Shown: one piece after another, positions 30,270 to 38,189 of the stretch
How the letters are laid out: each line of letters begins with the position of its first letter
Numbering within the stretch: the stretch's first letter is position 1
Origin: Pseudomonas cuatrocienegasensis
GTDB taxonomy: Bacteria; Pseudomonadota; Gammaproteobacteria; Pseudomonadales; Pseudomonadaceae
Assembly: GCF_900110925.1 (NCBI RefSeq)
Contig: NZ_FOFP01000028.1
Coordinates: 1-39,561 of the forward strand
DNA: 39,561 nucleotides
Reading direction: 5' to 3'
Position numbers and translations under genes: made by a program
Notes under the pieces: model-generated
The model's database searches: none
Told to the model about the DNA's origin: nothing
What the model saw: the letters and a program-made list of their open reading frames with translations, nothing else

Positions 30270-33035
30270 ATGGCCGAATCGAAATACTCGCTACGGCTGG
30301 CCGCCGTGGACGCCTTCTCGAAAACCTTCGGCGACTTTAGCAAGCAGGCCGACGAGCTGCAGGAAGGCGTCAAGCAGCAGCGCGCCGAGCTGGACAAGCT
30401 GAACCGCACGGCGCGCGATGCCGACGGCTTCGCCAAGTTGGGCGAGAAGGTGGAAAAAACCACCACCGCCCTGCAGGCCGCGCGGGTCGAGCAGAGCCGC
30501 TTAGGGCGCGAGCACGAGCAGGCCGCTGCCAAGGTCGAACGGCTGGGCCAGGAGTACGGCCAGGCCACTGCGGCGACCAAGGCCCTGGAAGGCTCGACCG
30601 ATGCGACCAACGCGCAGATCCGCGCCGCTCGCATCGAGCAGAAGCGCCTCGGCCAGGAGCTGAACAGCGCCACGGCCGAGGTGAAAAAGCTCGACACGGC
30701 GCAGGATCGCAACACGGCCAGCGTGCGCACCCTGGAAGGCGCGCAGCGGGCCGAGCGTAACGAACTGACCCGCCTGCAGGCTGCGCTGACGGGTGCCGGT
30801 GTGGATACCGGCAAGCTGGCCAGCGAGCAGAAGCGCCTCGAGGCGGCAACCGAGCAGGCCAACGCCGCGCTGCAGGCGCAGCGTGCGCGCTTGGACGCGG
30901 TACGCACGGCGCAGGGCAAGGTGGACGGCAATCGCGGTGCTCGCGCGGATCTGCGCGGGCAGATGGTCGAGACGGCGGCGATCGGCTACCTGGCCAGCCG
31001 CCCGGTCAACCAGGCGATGGAACTCGAGACCGCGATGGCCGACGTGGCCAAGGTGGTGCAGTTCGAGGAGGGGCAGCGCGAGGCGATGGCCTCGGCGAAC
31101 CTCAAGATGGCCAGCGACCGGCTGATCAGTGCCGCCGGCATCACGGCGGTGGATCTGGCGCAGATCCAGTACGCGGCTGGGCAGTCGGGTATCGGTAACG
31201 ACGCCAAGGACAGCGCCGGCAAGCAGGCCGCGATCGTCGAGTTCACCCGCGACGCTGCGATCATGGGCGCGGCGTTCGATATGGACGCCAAGAGCAGCGG
31301 CGAGACCATGGCCGGTTGGCAGGCCTCGATGAATCTCGACCGCGCCGGCACGCTGGATCTGGCCGACGCGACCAACCACCTGGGCAACAGCTTCAACGCC
31401 ACGCCCGCCGATATCGCGTCGGTGGTCAAGCGTTACGGCGCGGTCGGTCAGGCTTCGGGTCTTTCGCCCGAGCAGACCGCAGCGCTATCGGCGGCGTTCC
31501 TCAACCCGGGCACAGAAAAGGAAATCGCGGGCACCGGGTTTAAGAACTTCACCGCCGCGCTGACGAAGGGCAAGGCGGCAACGAAGGGGCAGCGCGAGAC
31601 CTGGGAGGAGCTGGGCTTCGATCCCGAGGAGCTCGCCCTGGGCATGCAGCAGGACGCCCCGAAAACCATTATGTCGGTGCTCGAGGCGCTGAAAGCTGCA
31701 CCGGAGGAGGAGCAAAGCGCGCTGGCCACTCAGCTGTTCGGCTCCGAGTCGATCGGCGCGATCATGCCGCTGCTGCAGAACCTCGGCGAGGTCGATCGCG
31801 CGTTCGGCATGGTGGCCAACAAGGCCGACGCCGCCGGCTCGATGATGAAAGAGGCCGCCGGCGTGGCCGACACCTCGCGCGCCGGCTGGAACGGCTTTAC
31901 CGCCAAGCTGACGCGCCTGTCGACCCTGGTCGGCAACGCCATGCTGCCCGCGCTGAACGCCGTCCTGGTGCCCCTGGGGGCCGTGGTCGACGGGCTGAGC
32001 TGGGCGGCCGAGACCTTCCCGAATGTAACGGCCGCCATTGCGGTGGCCGCTGGCGGCCTGGCGGCGCTCAAGGTGGGCGCGCTGGGCCTCAAGTTCGCCG
32101 GCCTGCTGGTCGGCCAGGCGTTCAACAAGGCCGGGCTCGCCCGCGCCAAACTGGATGCCACCACCGGCCGCACGGCGATGGGGGCGGATGCTGCGGTCGC
32201 GCGGCTTAATCGCACCATGGCCCGCTTGGGTGCTGCTGGCGGCATCGGTGGCGCTGGGCGTCGCGGTAGAGGTCGGCGCGCCGGCCGGGGTGGGCTTGGT
32301 ACTGGTGCCGGCGCGCTGGGCGGTGTGGCCGCCCGTGGCGGCGCTGGGCGTGGTGCCGGCGGCAAGCTGGGCATGCTCGGCAAGGGCGCGGGCGCGCTGG
32401 CCTTGGGTATTGGGGCCATGGAAGTGGCGAGCCTGGTCAGCGAGGGGGCCAGCGGCAAGGAAATCGGCGGCTCGGTAGGCAGTACCGCCGGCGGTATGGG
32501 CGGCATGTGGGCCGGCGCTGCGGCGGGGGCCATGATTGGCTCGGTTGTGCCGATTGTGGGCACGGCCATCGGCGGGATTATCGGCGGCGCGCTCGGCGGC
32601 CTGGCTGGCAGCAGCCTGGGCGAATGGGTGGGCGAGGGTGCCGGCTCGCTGTTTGACGGCGACAAGGCGGCTGCAGGGCCGGAGGCGAAGCCAGCGGCGG
32701 CCATTGCGGCGGCTGCAGTCGCGCCGAAGGTGCCGCTGCTCCTGGCACCGGCGACCAACAAGGCCGTGCTCGCGGCCCCGGGCGCACCACTCGCGGGCGC
32801 GCCTGATCGTCTGGCTGCGCCTGGTGATACGGCCAAGGATGTGGTCAACAGCGTGGCCGACAACCGGCAGATCCACTTCGCGCCCGTGTTTCAAATCAGC
32901 GGCGCGGACAAGGCGACGGCCGAGGCCTTGGCGAATGACGTCCTGGGCAAGGTGAAAGCCAGCTTTATGCCGCTGATGATGGCCAACCCCCTGGCGGTAC
33001 GTCGTGGGGCTTCTCTGACTGATGGGAGTGACTGA
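30270..33035 (+). CDS. T: Tail tape-measure protein
   Basis: 921 residues; P2 T is 815. N-terminal 210 residues are coiled coil (KQADELQEGVKQQRAELDKL and repeats). About 270-500 is the conserved tape-measure domain (MELETAMADVAKVVQFEEGQ, then AGITAVDLAQIQYAAGQSGI). About 560-640 has hydrophobic segments (AIAVAAGGLAALKVGALGLKF), followed by Gly/Arg-rich and Gly/Ala-rich linkers (about 665-800). Sets tail length and is ejected into the host; starts three bases after the E' stop. Confidence 0.92.
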   Translation: MAESKYSLRLAAVDAFSKTFGDFSKQADELQEGVKQQRAELDKLNRTARDADGFAKLGEKVEKTTTALQAARVEQSRLGREHEQAAAKVERLGQEYGQATAATKALEGSTDATNAQIRAARIEQKRLGQELNSATAEVKKLDTAQDRNTASVRTLEGAQRAERNELTRLQAALTGAGVDTGKLASEQKRLEAATEQANAALQAQRARLDAVRTAQGKVDGNRGARADLRGQMVETAAIGYLASRPVNQAMELETAMADVAKVVQFEEGQREAMASANLKMASDRLISAAGITAVDLAQIQYAAGQSGIGNDAKDSAGKQAAIVEFTRDAAIMGAAFDMDAKSSGETMAGWQASMNLDRAGTLDLADATNHLGNSFNATPADIASVVKRYGAVGQASGLSPEQTAALSAAFLNPGTEKEIAGTGFKNFTAALTKGKAATKGQRETWEELGFDPEELALGMQQDAPKTIMSVLEALKAAPEEEQSALATQLFGSESIGAIMPLLQNLGEVDRAFGMVANKADAAGSMMKEAAGVADTSRAGWNGFTAKLTRLSTLVGNAMLPALNAVLVPLGAVVDGLSWAAETFPNVTAAIAVAAGGLAALKVGALGLKFAGLLVGQAFNKAGLARAKLDATTGRTAMGADAAVARLNRTMARLGAAGGIGGAGRRGRGRRAGRGGLGTGAGALGGVAARGGAGRGAGGKLGMLGKGAGALALGIGAMEVASLVSEGASGKEIGGSVGSTAGGMGGMWAGAAAGAMIGSVVPIVGTAIGGIIGGALGGLAGSSLGEWVGEGAGSLFDGDKAAAGPEAKPAAAIAAAAVAPKVPLLLAPATNKAVLAAPGAPLAGAPDRLAAPGDTAKDVVNSVADNRQIHFAPVFQISGADKATAEALANDVLGKVKASFMPLMMANPLAVRRGASLTDGSD

Positions 33036-33424
33036 TGCGCCAGCAGATGGCCCTGGGCGAGTTCGTGTTCGGGCTCGCCGCCGACTTTCCCTATGAGCGC
33101 CTCGAGCGCAAAACCAGCGGCGGCTGGGTAGATCTCGACATCATCTACAGCAAGCCGCTATCCCATCAAACCGGGCAGGGCCTCGAGGAGCTGCGCCTAA
33201 GTGGCAAGGCTCAATACGAGGCCGGCATGCAGGCGGTCGAGCGCCTGCGCGGCATGGCCAACCAGCGCAAGCCGTACACCCTGGTCGACGGCGTCGGCCG
33301 CGTGTGGGGTCGCTGGCGGATCGATGCCGTCAACGAACAGCAGACGCGCGTGCTCGATGACGGTACCGCCACCTGGTTGGAATGGACCCTAGAACTGCGG
33401 GAGTTCGTCAATGCGACGGGTTAG
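33035..33424 (+). CDS. U: Tail protein U
   Basis: 129 residues. Family pattern: MALGEFVFGLAADFPYERLE, then LSHQTGQGLEELRLSGKAQY, RGMANQRKPYTLVDGVGRVW and a C-terminal strand with EWTLELREF. Starts in a TGATG overlap with the tape measure. P2 gpU is needed for tail assembly, with X and D. Confidence 0.9.
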   Translation: MRQQMALGEFVFGLAADFPYERLERKTSGGWVDLDIIYSKPLSHQTGQGLEELRLSGKAQYEAGMQAVERLRGMANQRKPYTLVDGVGRVWGRWRIDAVNEQQTRVLDDGTATWLEWTLELREFVNATG

Positions 33425-33623
33425 AACGATCGCCGGAGACTCGGCCAACGTGCTGCTATTCCGCCACCTGGGGCGCAGTGACGACACCGCCGACGAGGCC
33501 TTCTGGCTGATCAACCCGGGGCTGGCCGAGCATGGGGCAACCCTGCCGGCTGGCCTGTGGGTTTTCCTGCCGGAGCTGCTCGAGGCGGCACCACAAAGCG
33601 CGCCGATCACGGCTTGGGATTAA
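33411..33623 (+). CDS. X: Tail protein X (LysM-like)
   Basis: 70 residues, the size of P2 gpX. The N-terminal half (RTIAGDSANVLLFRHLGRSD) and the middle WLINPGLAEHGATLPAGLWV follow the LysM-like pattern in which a T..GD..... L.... motif is followed by NPGL......LP.G. Overlaps U by 14 bases. Confidence 0.88.
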   Translation: MRRVRTIAGDSANVLLFRHLGRSDDTADEAFWLINPGLAEHGATLPAGLWVFLPELLEAAPQSAPITAWD

Positions 33624-33632
33624 GGGGGCAAT

Positions 33633-34652
33633 ATGGCTATCGGATACACGCCGGCGGTTGAGATCTACGGCGCTAACGCGGCGTTGATCAATAGCCGCCT
33701 GATCGACTGGGAGCGCGTCGACGCGGCGGGCATCGAGTCGGACACGCTGAAACTGACAGTCAACATCGAGGGCCTGGACGGCCTGCCAAGTGTCGACGGC
33801 AAGATCGGCATCCGCGTCGGCTATGCCGAGACCGGCCTGGTGGATAAGGGCGAGTATGTGGTCACGCGCACCACGCCGAACCTGTTCCCGGCGCAGCTGC
33901 TGATCGTGGCCACGGCCGCGCCGTTCAAGGTGGCCGACGAGACCGGCTTCAAGGCCCGCCGCTCGGCGAGCTATGGGCCGACCACGCTCGGCGCGCTGTT
34001 TCGCCAGCTGGCCACCCGGCACGGCTTCTCGCCGCGCGTGGCCCCGGAGCTGGACGCGATCAAGATCGACCACGTCGACCAAGCCAACGAAACCGACATG
34101 GGCTTTCTGACGCGCCTCGCGAAGCGCTTCGACGCGGTGACCAAGCCGGTCAATGATCTGTATGTGCTGGCCCGTCGCGGCCAGGTCAAGTCGTTGAGCG
34201 GCCAGCCGCTGCCGCCGGTGACGATATCGGTCACTACGGACAACCGGCCGGGCGAGCGCTCGTTTATCGCGGCCAGCATCGACAACGATAGCCGCGTGCG
34301 CTTCAAGGGCGCGCGCACGGTCTGGTGGGACGGATCCGCCGGCACCGAGGTGCAGGTCGAGGTGGGGGCCGCCCCCTTCAAGAAGGTGCGCCAGCGCTAC
34401 CAGAACGAAGACGAGGCCCGCGCGGTGGCCAAGGGCGAGCACACAAAGACCCAGCGCGAGGCGGCAAAGCTGCGCATTGATTGCCCCGGCAATCCGGCGT
34501 TCGGTGCCGAGGGACTGGTGGTGCTCGACGACAGCTGGCCGAGCCACATGCGCGGCACCTGGTCGGTCGATAAGGTGACCGAAAGCGGTAGCCGCCAGCA
34601 GAGCTACCGCAGCACGCTCGAGGCGAGTTATCCGGACGGAAAACAGGAGTGA
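33633..34652 (+). CDS. D: Tail protein D
   Basis: 339 residues; P2 gpD is 387. It begins GYTPAVEIYGANAALINSRL; the middle DNRPGERSFIAASIDND and the end KVTESGSRQQSYRSTLEASY fit P2 gpD and its VgrG-like fold (hub of the tail near the spike). Starts nine bases after X. It is the last gene of the late operon; a strong terminator follows. Confidence 0.9.
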   Translation: MAIGYTPAVEIYGANAALINSRLIDWERVDAAGIESDTLKLTVNIEGLDGLPSVDGKIGIRVGYAETGLVDKGEYVVTRTTPNLFPAQLLIVATAAPFKVADETGFKARRSASYGPTTLGALFRQLATRHGFSPRVAPELDAIKIDHVDQANETDMGFLTRLAKRFDAVTKPVNDLYVLARRGQVKSLSGQPLPPVTISVTTDNRPGERSFIAASIDNDSRVRFKGARTVWWDGSAGTEVQVEVGAAPFKKVRQRYQNEDEARAVAKGEHTKTQREAAKLRIDCPGNPAFGAEGLVVLDDSWPSHMRGTWSVDKVTESGSRQQSYRSTLEASYPDGKQE

Positions 34653-34658
34653 CACCCA

Positions 34659-34690
34659 CCCCCATGGCTTCGGCTGTGGGGGCTTTTTTT
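34659..34690 (+). terminator. Terminator of the late operon
   Basis: Ten-bp imperfect stem (CCCCCATGGC/GCTGTGGGGG) with a UUCG tetraloop, followed by CTTTTTTT. Confidence 0.8.
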
Positions 34691-34692
34691 AT

Positions 34693-34769
34693 GCTTGACG
34701 ATACGCGGAAACCGCGTAGAATGCGAACTATCGAAACGACGCGCCTCGGTCAGTCAGGGGCTGGAGTAA
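34693..34769 (+). promoter_or_regulatory. Promoter cassette 1 of three
   Basis: TTGACG (34695-34700), 16-base spacer, TAGAAT (34717-34722). The spacer and the first base of the -10 box form the perfect palindrome ACGCGGAAACCGCGT (34703-34717), a likely operator. The repeat continues to about 34769 (GCGCCTCGGTCAGTCAGGGG then CTGGAGTAA, the last part serving as ribosome-binding site). Confidence 0.75.
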
Positions 34770-34773
34770 CACC

Positions 34774-35031
34774 ATGCAAATTCTCACGCAAAAAACCGCA
34801 GACCTGGGCCGCAAGATGCCACCCGCTGGCCTGATCGAGATCACCGCAGAAGACCACGCCACCCGCTTTTTCTCGTCCTTCCTGTACTGCGACGTATGGA
34901 CCGCCGACGGCTGGCTGGTGACCAGCATCAGCGGCGACGGCCTGAGCTGCCAGCTGCGCCAGGGCCGCGAGATCGCCCTGCTGACCATGGAACCGACCAC
35001 GCCGCTGTTCGCTAACCTTCGCGGCGTGTGA
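34774..35031 (+). CDS. Small protein driven by cassette 1
   Basis: 85 residues, family not recognised. N-terminal basic part (MQILTQKTADLGRKMPPAGL) and a strand-rich middle (FLYCDVWTADGWLVTSISGD). Own promoter and own terminator, a layout that lets it be expressed from the prophage. CTGGAG of the cassette lies eight bases before the ATG. Confidence 0.65.
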   Translation: MQILTQKTADLGRKMPPAGLIEITAEDHATRFFSSFLYCDVWTADGWLVTSISGDGLSCQLRQGREIALLTMEPTTPLFANLRGV

Positions 35032-35040
35032 CGCCTAAAG

Positions 35041-35065
35041 ACCCCGGCCAGGTGCCGGGGTTTTT
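35041..35065 (+). terminator. Terminator of cassette 1
   Basis: Eight-bp stem ACCCCGGC/GCCGGGGT followed by TTTTATT. Confidence 0.78.
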
Positions 35066-35068
35066 ATT

Positions 35069-35147
35069 GCTTGACGATACGCGGAAACCGCGTAGAATGC
35101 GAACCATCGAAAGACGACGCGCCTCGGTCAGTCAGGGGCTGGAGTAA
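35069..35147 (+). promoter_or_regulatory. Promoter cassette 2 of three
   Basis: TTGACG (35071-35076), 16-base spacer, TAGAAT (35093-35098), same palindrome ACGCGGAAACCGCGT. Almost identical to cassette 1 through CTGGAGTAA; main differences are ACC for ACT and an inserted base after CGAAA. Confidence 0.75.
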
Positions 35148-35153
35148 TACAAG

Positions 35154-35327
35154 ATGAAATCGATCTACTCGCAAGCCTGGAAGCGCATTGTGATCACCTT
35201 CGACGACGAGACCTGCGAGCCTGTCGAGGCCGCCACCATGGGCGAAGTCAGCGACGAGGAGATCGAGCTGGCCATCCTCGCCGCCAGCGGCCCGATGCAA
35301 GGGTGGGAGCTGGAGTTCGTAGCCTGA
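35154..35327 (+). CDS. 57-residue acidic protein driven by cassette 2
   Basis: Too short for most gene finders, but it has a cassette promoter, CTGGAG upstream and its own terminator. Sequence starts MKSIYSQAWKRIVITFDDET and is acidic after residue 20 (TMGEVSDEEIELAILAAS). Small acidic phage proteins often bind host proteins; nothing more can be said. Confidence 0.6.
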   Translation: MKSIYSQAWKRIVITFDDETCEPVEAATMGEVSDEEIELAILAASGPMQGWELEFVA

Positions 35328-35334
35328 CCAGGAG

Positions 35335-35357
35335 CCCGGCCAAGCGCCGGGTTTTTT
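35335..35357 (+). terminator. Terminator of cassette 2
   Basis: Six-bp stem CCCGGC/GCCGGG followed by TTTTTT, five bases before the next -35 box. Confidence 0.75.
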
Positions 35358-35359
35358 AC

Positions 35360-35435
35360 GCTTGACGATACGCGGAAACCGCGTAGAATGCGAACCATCG
35401 AAAGACGACGCGCCTCGGTCGGTCAGGGGCTGGTG
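35360..35435 (+). promoter_or_regulatory. Promoter cassette 3 of three
   Basis: TTGACG (35362-35367), 16-base spacer, TAGAAT (35384-35389), same palindrome. Diverges from the other two after CAGGGGCTGG, where it reads TGATCAACATG. Confidence 0.75.
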
Positions 35436-35441
35436 ATCAAC

Positions 35442-35678
35442 ATGCAAAACGAACTGATGAACAAGATGCGCGCCACCGTTGCCGCCCTGCCGCTGGCTAA
35501 CCTGGTCGAGGCCTTCGAGCTGACCAACGCCAAGCAAGGCGAGGAGGTTCCGGTGGTTCGCGGCGTGCTGATGGACGCCCTCGAGGCCCGCGACGCTGCG
35601 GCCTTCGAGGCCTGGATGGATTGCACCGACCCCGCGCTGATGGATCTCCCTTCCCGCTTCTTCACCGCCGCCCACTGA
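35442..35678 (+). CDS. Small phage protein driven by cassette 3
   Basis: 78 residues, mostly helical (NKMRATVAALPLANLVEAFE, LMDALEARDAAAFEAWMD). The pattern is one I associate with small accessory genes of Pseudomonas phages, without known function. No terminator follows, so cassette 3 also drives the three genes after it. Confidence 0.65.
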   Translation: MQNELMNKMRATVAALPLANLVEAFELTNAKQGEEVPVVRGVLMDALEARDAAAFEAWMDCTDPALMDLPSRFFTAAH

Positions 35679-35704
35679 GGGCGGCACCTCCTCGAGGAAT
35701 TACG

Positions 35705-35947
35705 ATGGCCAACCACCCGAACCGAGGCGCGCGCAGCGCCTCCTCGAACCCTACGCCCGAGGAGATCCTCGCGGCGCGCACGGCTTCGGGCCTGACGCAG
35801 ACCCAGGCCGGCGAGCTCGTGCGCTCGACCTGCAGGCGCTGGCAGGAGTGGGAAGCCGGCGACTATCGCATGCACCCCGGCCTGTTCGAGCTGTTCCAGC
35901 TCAAGACGCGGCAGGCGAAGCTGCCGAAGGTGGTGGCCAATGGCTGA
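35705..35947 (+). CDS. XRE-like DNA-binding protein
   Basis: 80 residues from the ATG at 35705, with CGAGGAAT upstream. Helix-turn-helix pattern EEILAARTASGLTQTQAGEL followed by RRWQEWEAGDYRMHPG, where TQTQAGEL is the first and the RRWQEWE region the second helix. A candidate regulator of the three cassette promoters, which carry an unexplained palindrome. That is inference. Confidence 0.7.
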   Translation: MANHPNRGARSASSNPTPEEILAARTASGLTQTQAGELVRSTCRRWQEWEAGDYRMHPGLFELFQLKTRQAKLPKVVANG

Positions 35948-36146
35948 CCCGCGCGCCTTCCTGGGCGTCAAGGCCCGCAAGGCTAAGCCCGCCCCGCCAT
36001 CTGCCCCGATTGAGTGGCCGCGCGCAGATCCGGCGGCCCTTGCCGCGTTCGATCCGTCGTCGAAGGTCTGCTGCATGAATTGCGGCCCGGCGTCGGGCGA
36101 CCCGCGCACCCGCGCCGAGCGGCTGTTTCTGTGCGACGACTGCTAA
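35940..36146 (+). CDS. Small cysteine-containing protein
   Basis: 68 residues, overlapping the gene before by eight bases. Pro/Ala-rich first half, then CCMNCGPASGDP and a terminal CDDC, which could bind zinc. Family not recognised. Confidence 0.55.
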   Translation: MADPRAFLGVKARKAKPAPPSAPIEWPRADPAALAAFDPSSKVCCMNCGPASGDPRTRAERLFLCDDC

Positions 36147-36163
36147 TCAAAGGAGCCCGCCCC

Positions 36164-36439
36164 ATGCGAACCCTGACCATTCCCCTAAAGGGCGAATACT
36201 TCGATGCTATCAAGGCCGGCGCTAAGCCTGAGGAGTTCCGCGCGGTGACGCCGTACTGGCGGAAGCGACTGGAAGGCCGGGAGTATGACCGGATCGAGCT
36301 GCTGCGCGGTTACCCGCCGCGCGGCGATACCATCCGCCGTCTGGTGCTGCCCTGGAAGGGCTACCGCCTGGCGACCATCACGCACCCACACTTCGGCCCT
36401 GATCCGGTCGACGTGTTCGCGATCAACGTCGCGCCCTGA
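36164..36439 (+). CDS. ASCH-domain-like protein
   Basis: 91 residues, AAAGGAG eleven bases before the ATG. The whole length fits a small ASCH domain (a PUA-like RNA- or base-modification-associated fold): LTIPLKGEYFDAIKAGAKPE, the EEFRAVTPYWRKRLEG segment, and ATITHPHFGPDPVDVFAI. Common in Pseudomonas phages, function unknown. Last gene of the plus-strand block, before a bidirectional terminator. Confidence 0.72.
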   Translation: MRTLTIPLKGEYFDAIKAGAKPEEFRAVTPYWRKRLEGREYDRIELLRGYPPRGDTIRRLVLPWKGYRLATITHPHFGPDPVDVFAINVAP

Positions 36440-36444
36440 TATGT

Positions 36445-36483
36445 AAAAAAAGCCCCCACTGCCTCGCGGCGGTGGGGGCTTTT
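36445..36483. terminator. Bidirectional terminator between convergent genes
   Basis: AAAAAAAGCCCCCAC/GTGGGGGCTTTT with a GC-rich loop. T-runs on both strands, between convergent genes ending at 36439 and 36500. Confidence 0.8.
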
Positions 36484-36499
36484 GTCGTTTCTGGATCCG

Positions 36500-36859
36500 C
36501 TACAACTTCGCCAGCACGGCCTTCGGCATGACGACGGGCGTCACCCGGTCGACGTACAGTCTCGGCAGTTCCTGGTACTGGCCCGGCCCGCGCGCCTCGA
36601 GGCGCTGGGTCACGCCCTGGGCGATGCCGTTCGCGGTGGCCCATGCCTCGCCGCGCTGCAGCCATACGGCCGGCGCGCCGCGTCCGATCGAGCACAGCGC
36701 CCAGGTCTCGCCGTTTTCCTGCAGGGTTTCGCAGCTGGGGTCGTAGCCGGCCGCCCGGTGGGCATTGGCCAGGCCGTTGGTCTCTTTCCCGAGCAGGTCG
36801 GCGAGCAGCGCGCCCGCCAGGCCAAGCGCTACCGCGCCCCCGATCACTAGCTTTTTCAT
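36500..36859 (-). CDS. Exported or membrane-anchored protein of unknown function
   Basis: 119 residues. N-terminal MKKLVIGGAVALGLAGALLA is a signal peptide or anchor without a lipobox. The rest is soluble with two cysteines (SCETLQENGETWALCSIG) that could form a disulphide. GGAGGGG precedes the start. It lies beyond the terminator at 36896-36921, so it must have its own promoter, which I could not identify. Confidence 0.65.
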   Translation of the reverse strand: MKKLVIGGAVALGLAGALLADLLGKETNGLANAHRAAGYDPSCETLQENGETWALCSIGRGAPAVWLQRGEAWATANGIAQGVTQRLEARGPGQYQELPRLYVDRVTPVVMPKAVLAKL

Positions 36860-36895
36860 CCTGTGCCCCTCCCTATGTGGCGGGAGCAGGGTAAC

Positions 36896-36921
36896 AAAAA
36901 GCCCGCCATGGTGGCGGGCTT
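36896..36921 (-). terminator. Terminator of the par and small-gene operon
   Basis: Minus-strand stem AAGCCCGCCA/TGGCGGGCTT followed by TTTT, 22 bases beyond the last small gene. Confidence 0.78.
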
Positions 36922-36942
36922 GTGGGGTGGGTTACGTGGTCC

Positions 36943-37128
36943 CTATTCTGCTACTAGGCCGCCAAGCGGCGCGGCTAACTCCTCGATTTTCTCGCCCAGG
37001 CTTTCCAGCTCGCCCTCGTTGAAGGCGTCGACGTCGGCCCACTCAGCGGCCATTGCTTTGATCTTGCGCGCCATCGCCTGCAGGCTCTGGCGCTGGCCTG
37101 CCGCGATCTGTTTCGGGGATCTGCTCAT
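36943..37128 (-). CDS. Small helical protein
   Basis: 61 residues, ATGA overlap with the gene before it. N-terminal basic helix (SPKQIAAGQRQSLQAMARKI) and acidic second helix (DAFNEGELESLGEKIEELAA). Not recognised. Confidence 0.6.
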   Translation of the reverse strand: MSRSPKQIAAGQRQSLQAMARKIKAMAAEWADVDAFNEGELESLGEKIEELAAPLGGLVAE

Positions 37129-37283
37129 TCGTTGTCGCTCCCTTGTTGAGTCTCATTGCCCAGGTCGTCGAAGGTTTGGTTGTAGGTGCGCCAGATGTAA
37201 CCGCCCAGCCAGAACAGCCCGGCCAGGGCGCTGCCGAACAGGCCGAGCAGCAGCTCGATCGATGACACGCTGTTGCGGCTCAT
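37125..37283 (-). CDS. 52-residue single-span membrane protein
   Basis: One transmembrane helix (about 10-30, LLLGLFGSALAGLFWLGGYI) with a polar C-terminus (TFDDLGNETQQGSDNE). Overlaps both neighbours by four bases. Could be a superinfection-exclusion type peptide, but nothing in the sequence proves it. Confidence 0.55.
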   Translation of the reverse strand: MSRNSVSSIELLLGLFGSALAGLFWLGGYIWRTYNQTFDDLGNETQQGSDNE

Positions 37284-37561
37284 TGCCCGGCCTCCCGCTG
37301 CAGCGCCTGCAGCAGCTCGTGGCGTGGATCGTTCGCGAGATCCTCGCGCAGGTAGTTGACGATCACGGCCGCCAGCTCGACGGCCCGCTCGGCTCGATCC
37401 TTGGCGACGCTGTAGCCGGTGTGGGCGCGGTCGTCGATCACCAGGTCGAGCAGCTCGCTAGCCTGGAAGCCCTGGTGTTCAAGGATGGAGGCCGCGATCG
37501 CGCGCACGCGGTGGCGGTCCTCTGGCTCGATGGCGCTCGATACGTTGTCGCGAATGCTCAT
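37280..37561 (-). CDS. Small helical protein
   Basis: 93 residues from the ATG in an ATGA overlap with the gene before it. Mostly helical (RHRVRAIAASILEHQGFQAS, ERAVELAAVIVNYLREDLAN). Not recognised. Confidence 0.6.
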   Translation of the reverse strand: MSIRDNVSSAIEPEDRHRVRAIAASILEHQGFQASELLDLVIDDRAHTGYSVAKDRAERAVELAAVIVNYLREDLANDPRHELLQALQREAGQ

Positions 37562-37968
37562 GGGCGGGCCTCCTTCGGCGCTGCGCTGTAGGGTGGGTAA
37601 GGTGCCTTGGCGGCCTCGGCGATTAGCCAGGCGCGCAGCTCGCCGCTCGGCCAGTGCGCCTCGAGGTGGGAGGGTAGGCGATTCGCCAGGGCGCGCACAT
37701 AGTCGGCCAGATTGCGCCCCTCGGTGTGGCACTGGCGCAGGCGGTGCTGCAGCAGGTCGCCTTCGGCCTCGAGGTCGGTGATTGTGTCGAGCAGCGGGCG
37801 CACGATCGCGTCGGCCTCGGCGACCAGGTCGCGGATCACTGGATCTGCTCGGCGAGCGCGCCGGAGGTAGTGGTCGACCATGCGTTCGGCGCTGTAGTCG
37901 TGGCCGGCGTGTGCGGCCAGGCGCTGCGCTGCGGCCTCTAGGGCCTTGGTTTGGTTGAAGGCGGGCAT
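37558..37968 (-). CDS. Helical protein of unknown function
   Basis: 136 residues, starting at a TAATG overlap. Long helices (ALEAAAQRLAAHAGHDYSAE; ITDLEAEGDLLQHRLRQCHT) suggest a coiled coil in the middle. Not recognised. Confidence 0.62.
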   Translation of the reverse strand: MPAFNQTKALEAAAQRLAAHAGHDYSAERMVDHYLRRARRADPVIRDLVAEADAIVRPLLDTITDLEAEGDLLQHRLRQCHTEGRNLADYVRALANRLPSHLEAHWPSGELRAWLIAEAAKAPYPPYSAAPKEARP

Positions 37969-38117
37969 TAGGCGGCCCTCCTGGTTGCAGCCACCAGGGC
38001 GGCCCCGGTGCGTCCGCCGTGGTGCGCTGCGAATTGCAGCACCAGCGCGCGCACGGCTGGATCGGTCACGCGGTTGAGGGGCAGCTGGGCCGCCGTGGTA
38101 TAGTTCGCTTCGGACAT
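37968..38117 (-). CDS. 49-residue protein, first of the small-gene cluster
   Basis: Reads MSEANYTTAAQLPLNRVTDP and ends GRTGAALVAATRRAA. GAGAGG lies eight bases before the ATG. The stop overlaps the next start (TAATG). It lies 72 bases after the parB-like stop, with no terminator between, so it probably shares the par transcript. Confidence 0.55.
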   Translation of the reverse strand: MSEANYTTAAQLPLNRVTDPAVRALVLQFAAHHGGRTGAALVAATRRAA

Positions 38118-38189
38118 GGTGTAGACCTCTCACGGTTTTATTGTGTCCTCGCCTGGCCATCGGTTGCCGCCGCTGGCCGGGCTCCTTCC

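Noticed and set aside
31485..32894. 469-codon and related minus-strand ORFs opposite the tape measure gene
   Set aside because: Low-complexity shadow of the Gly/Ala-rich tape-measure linker.
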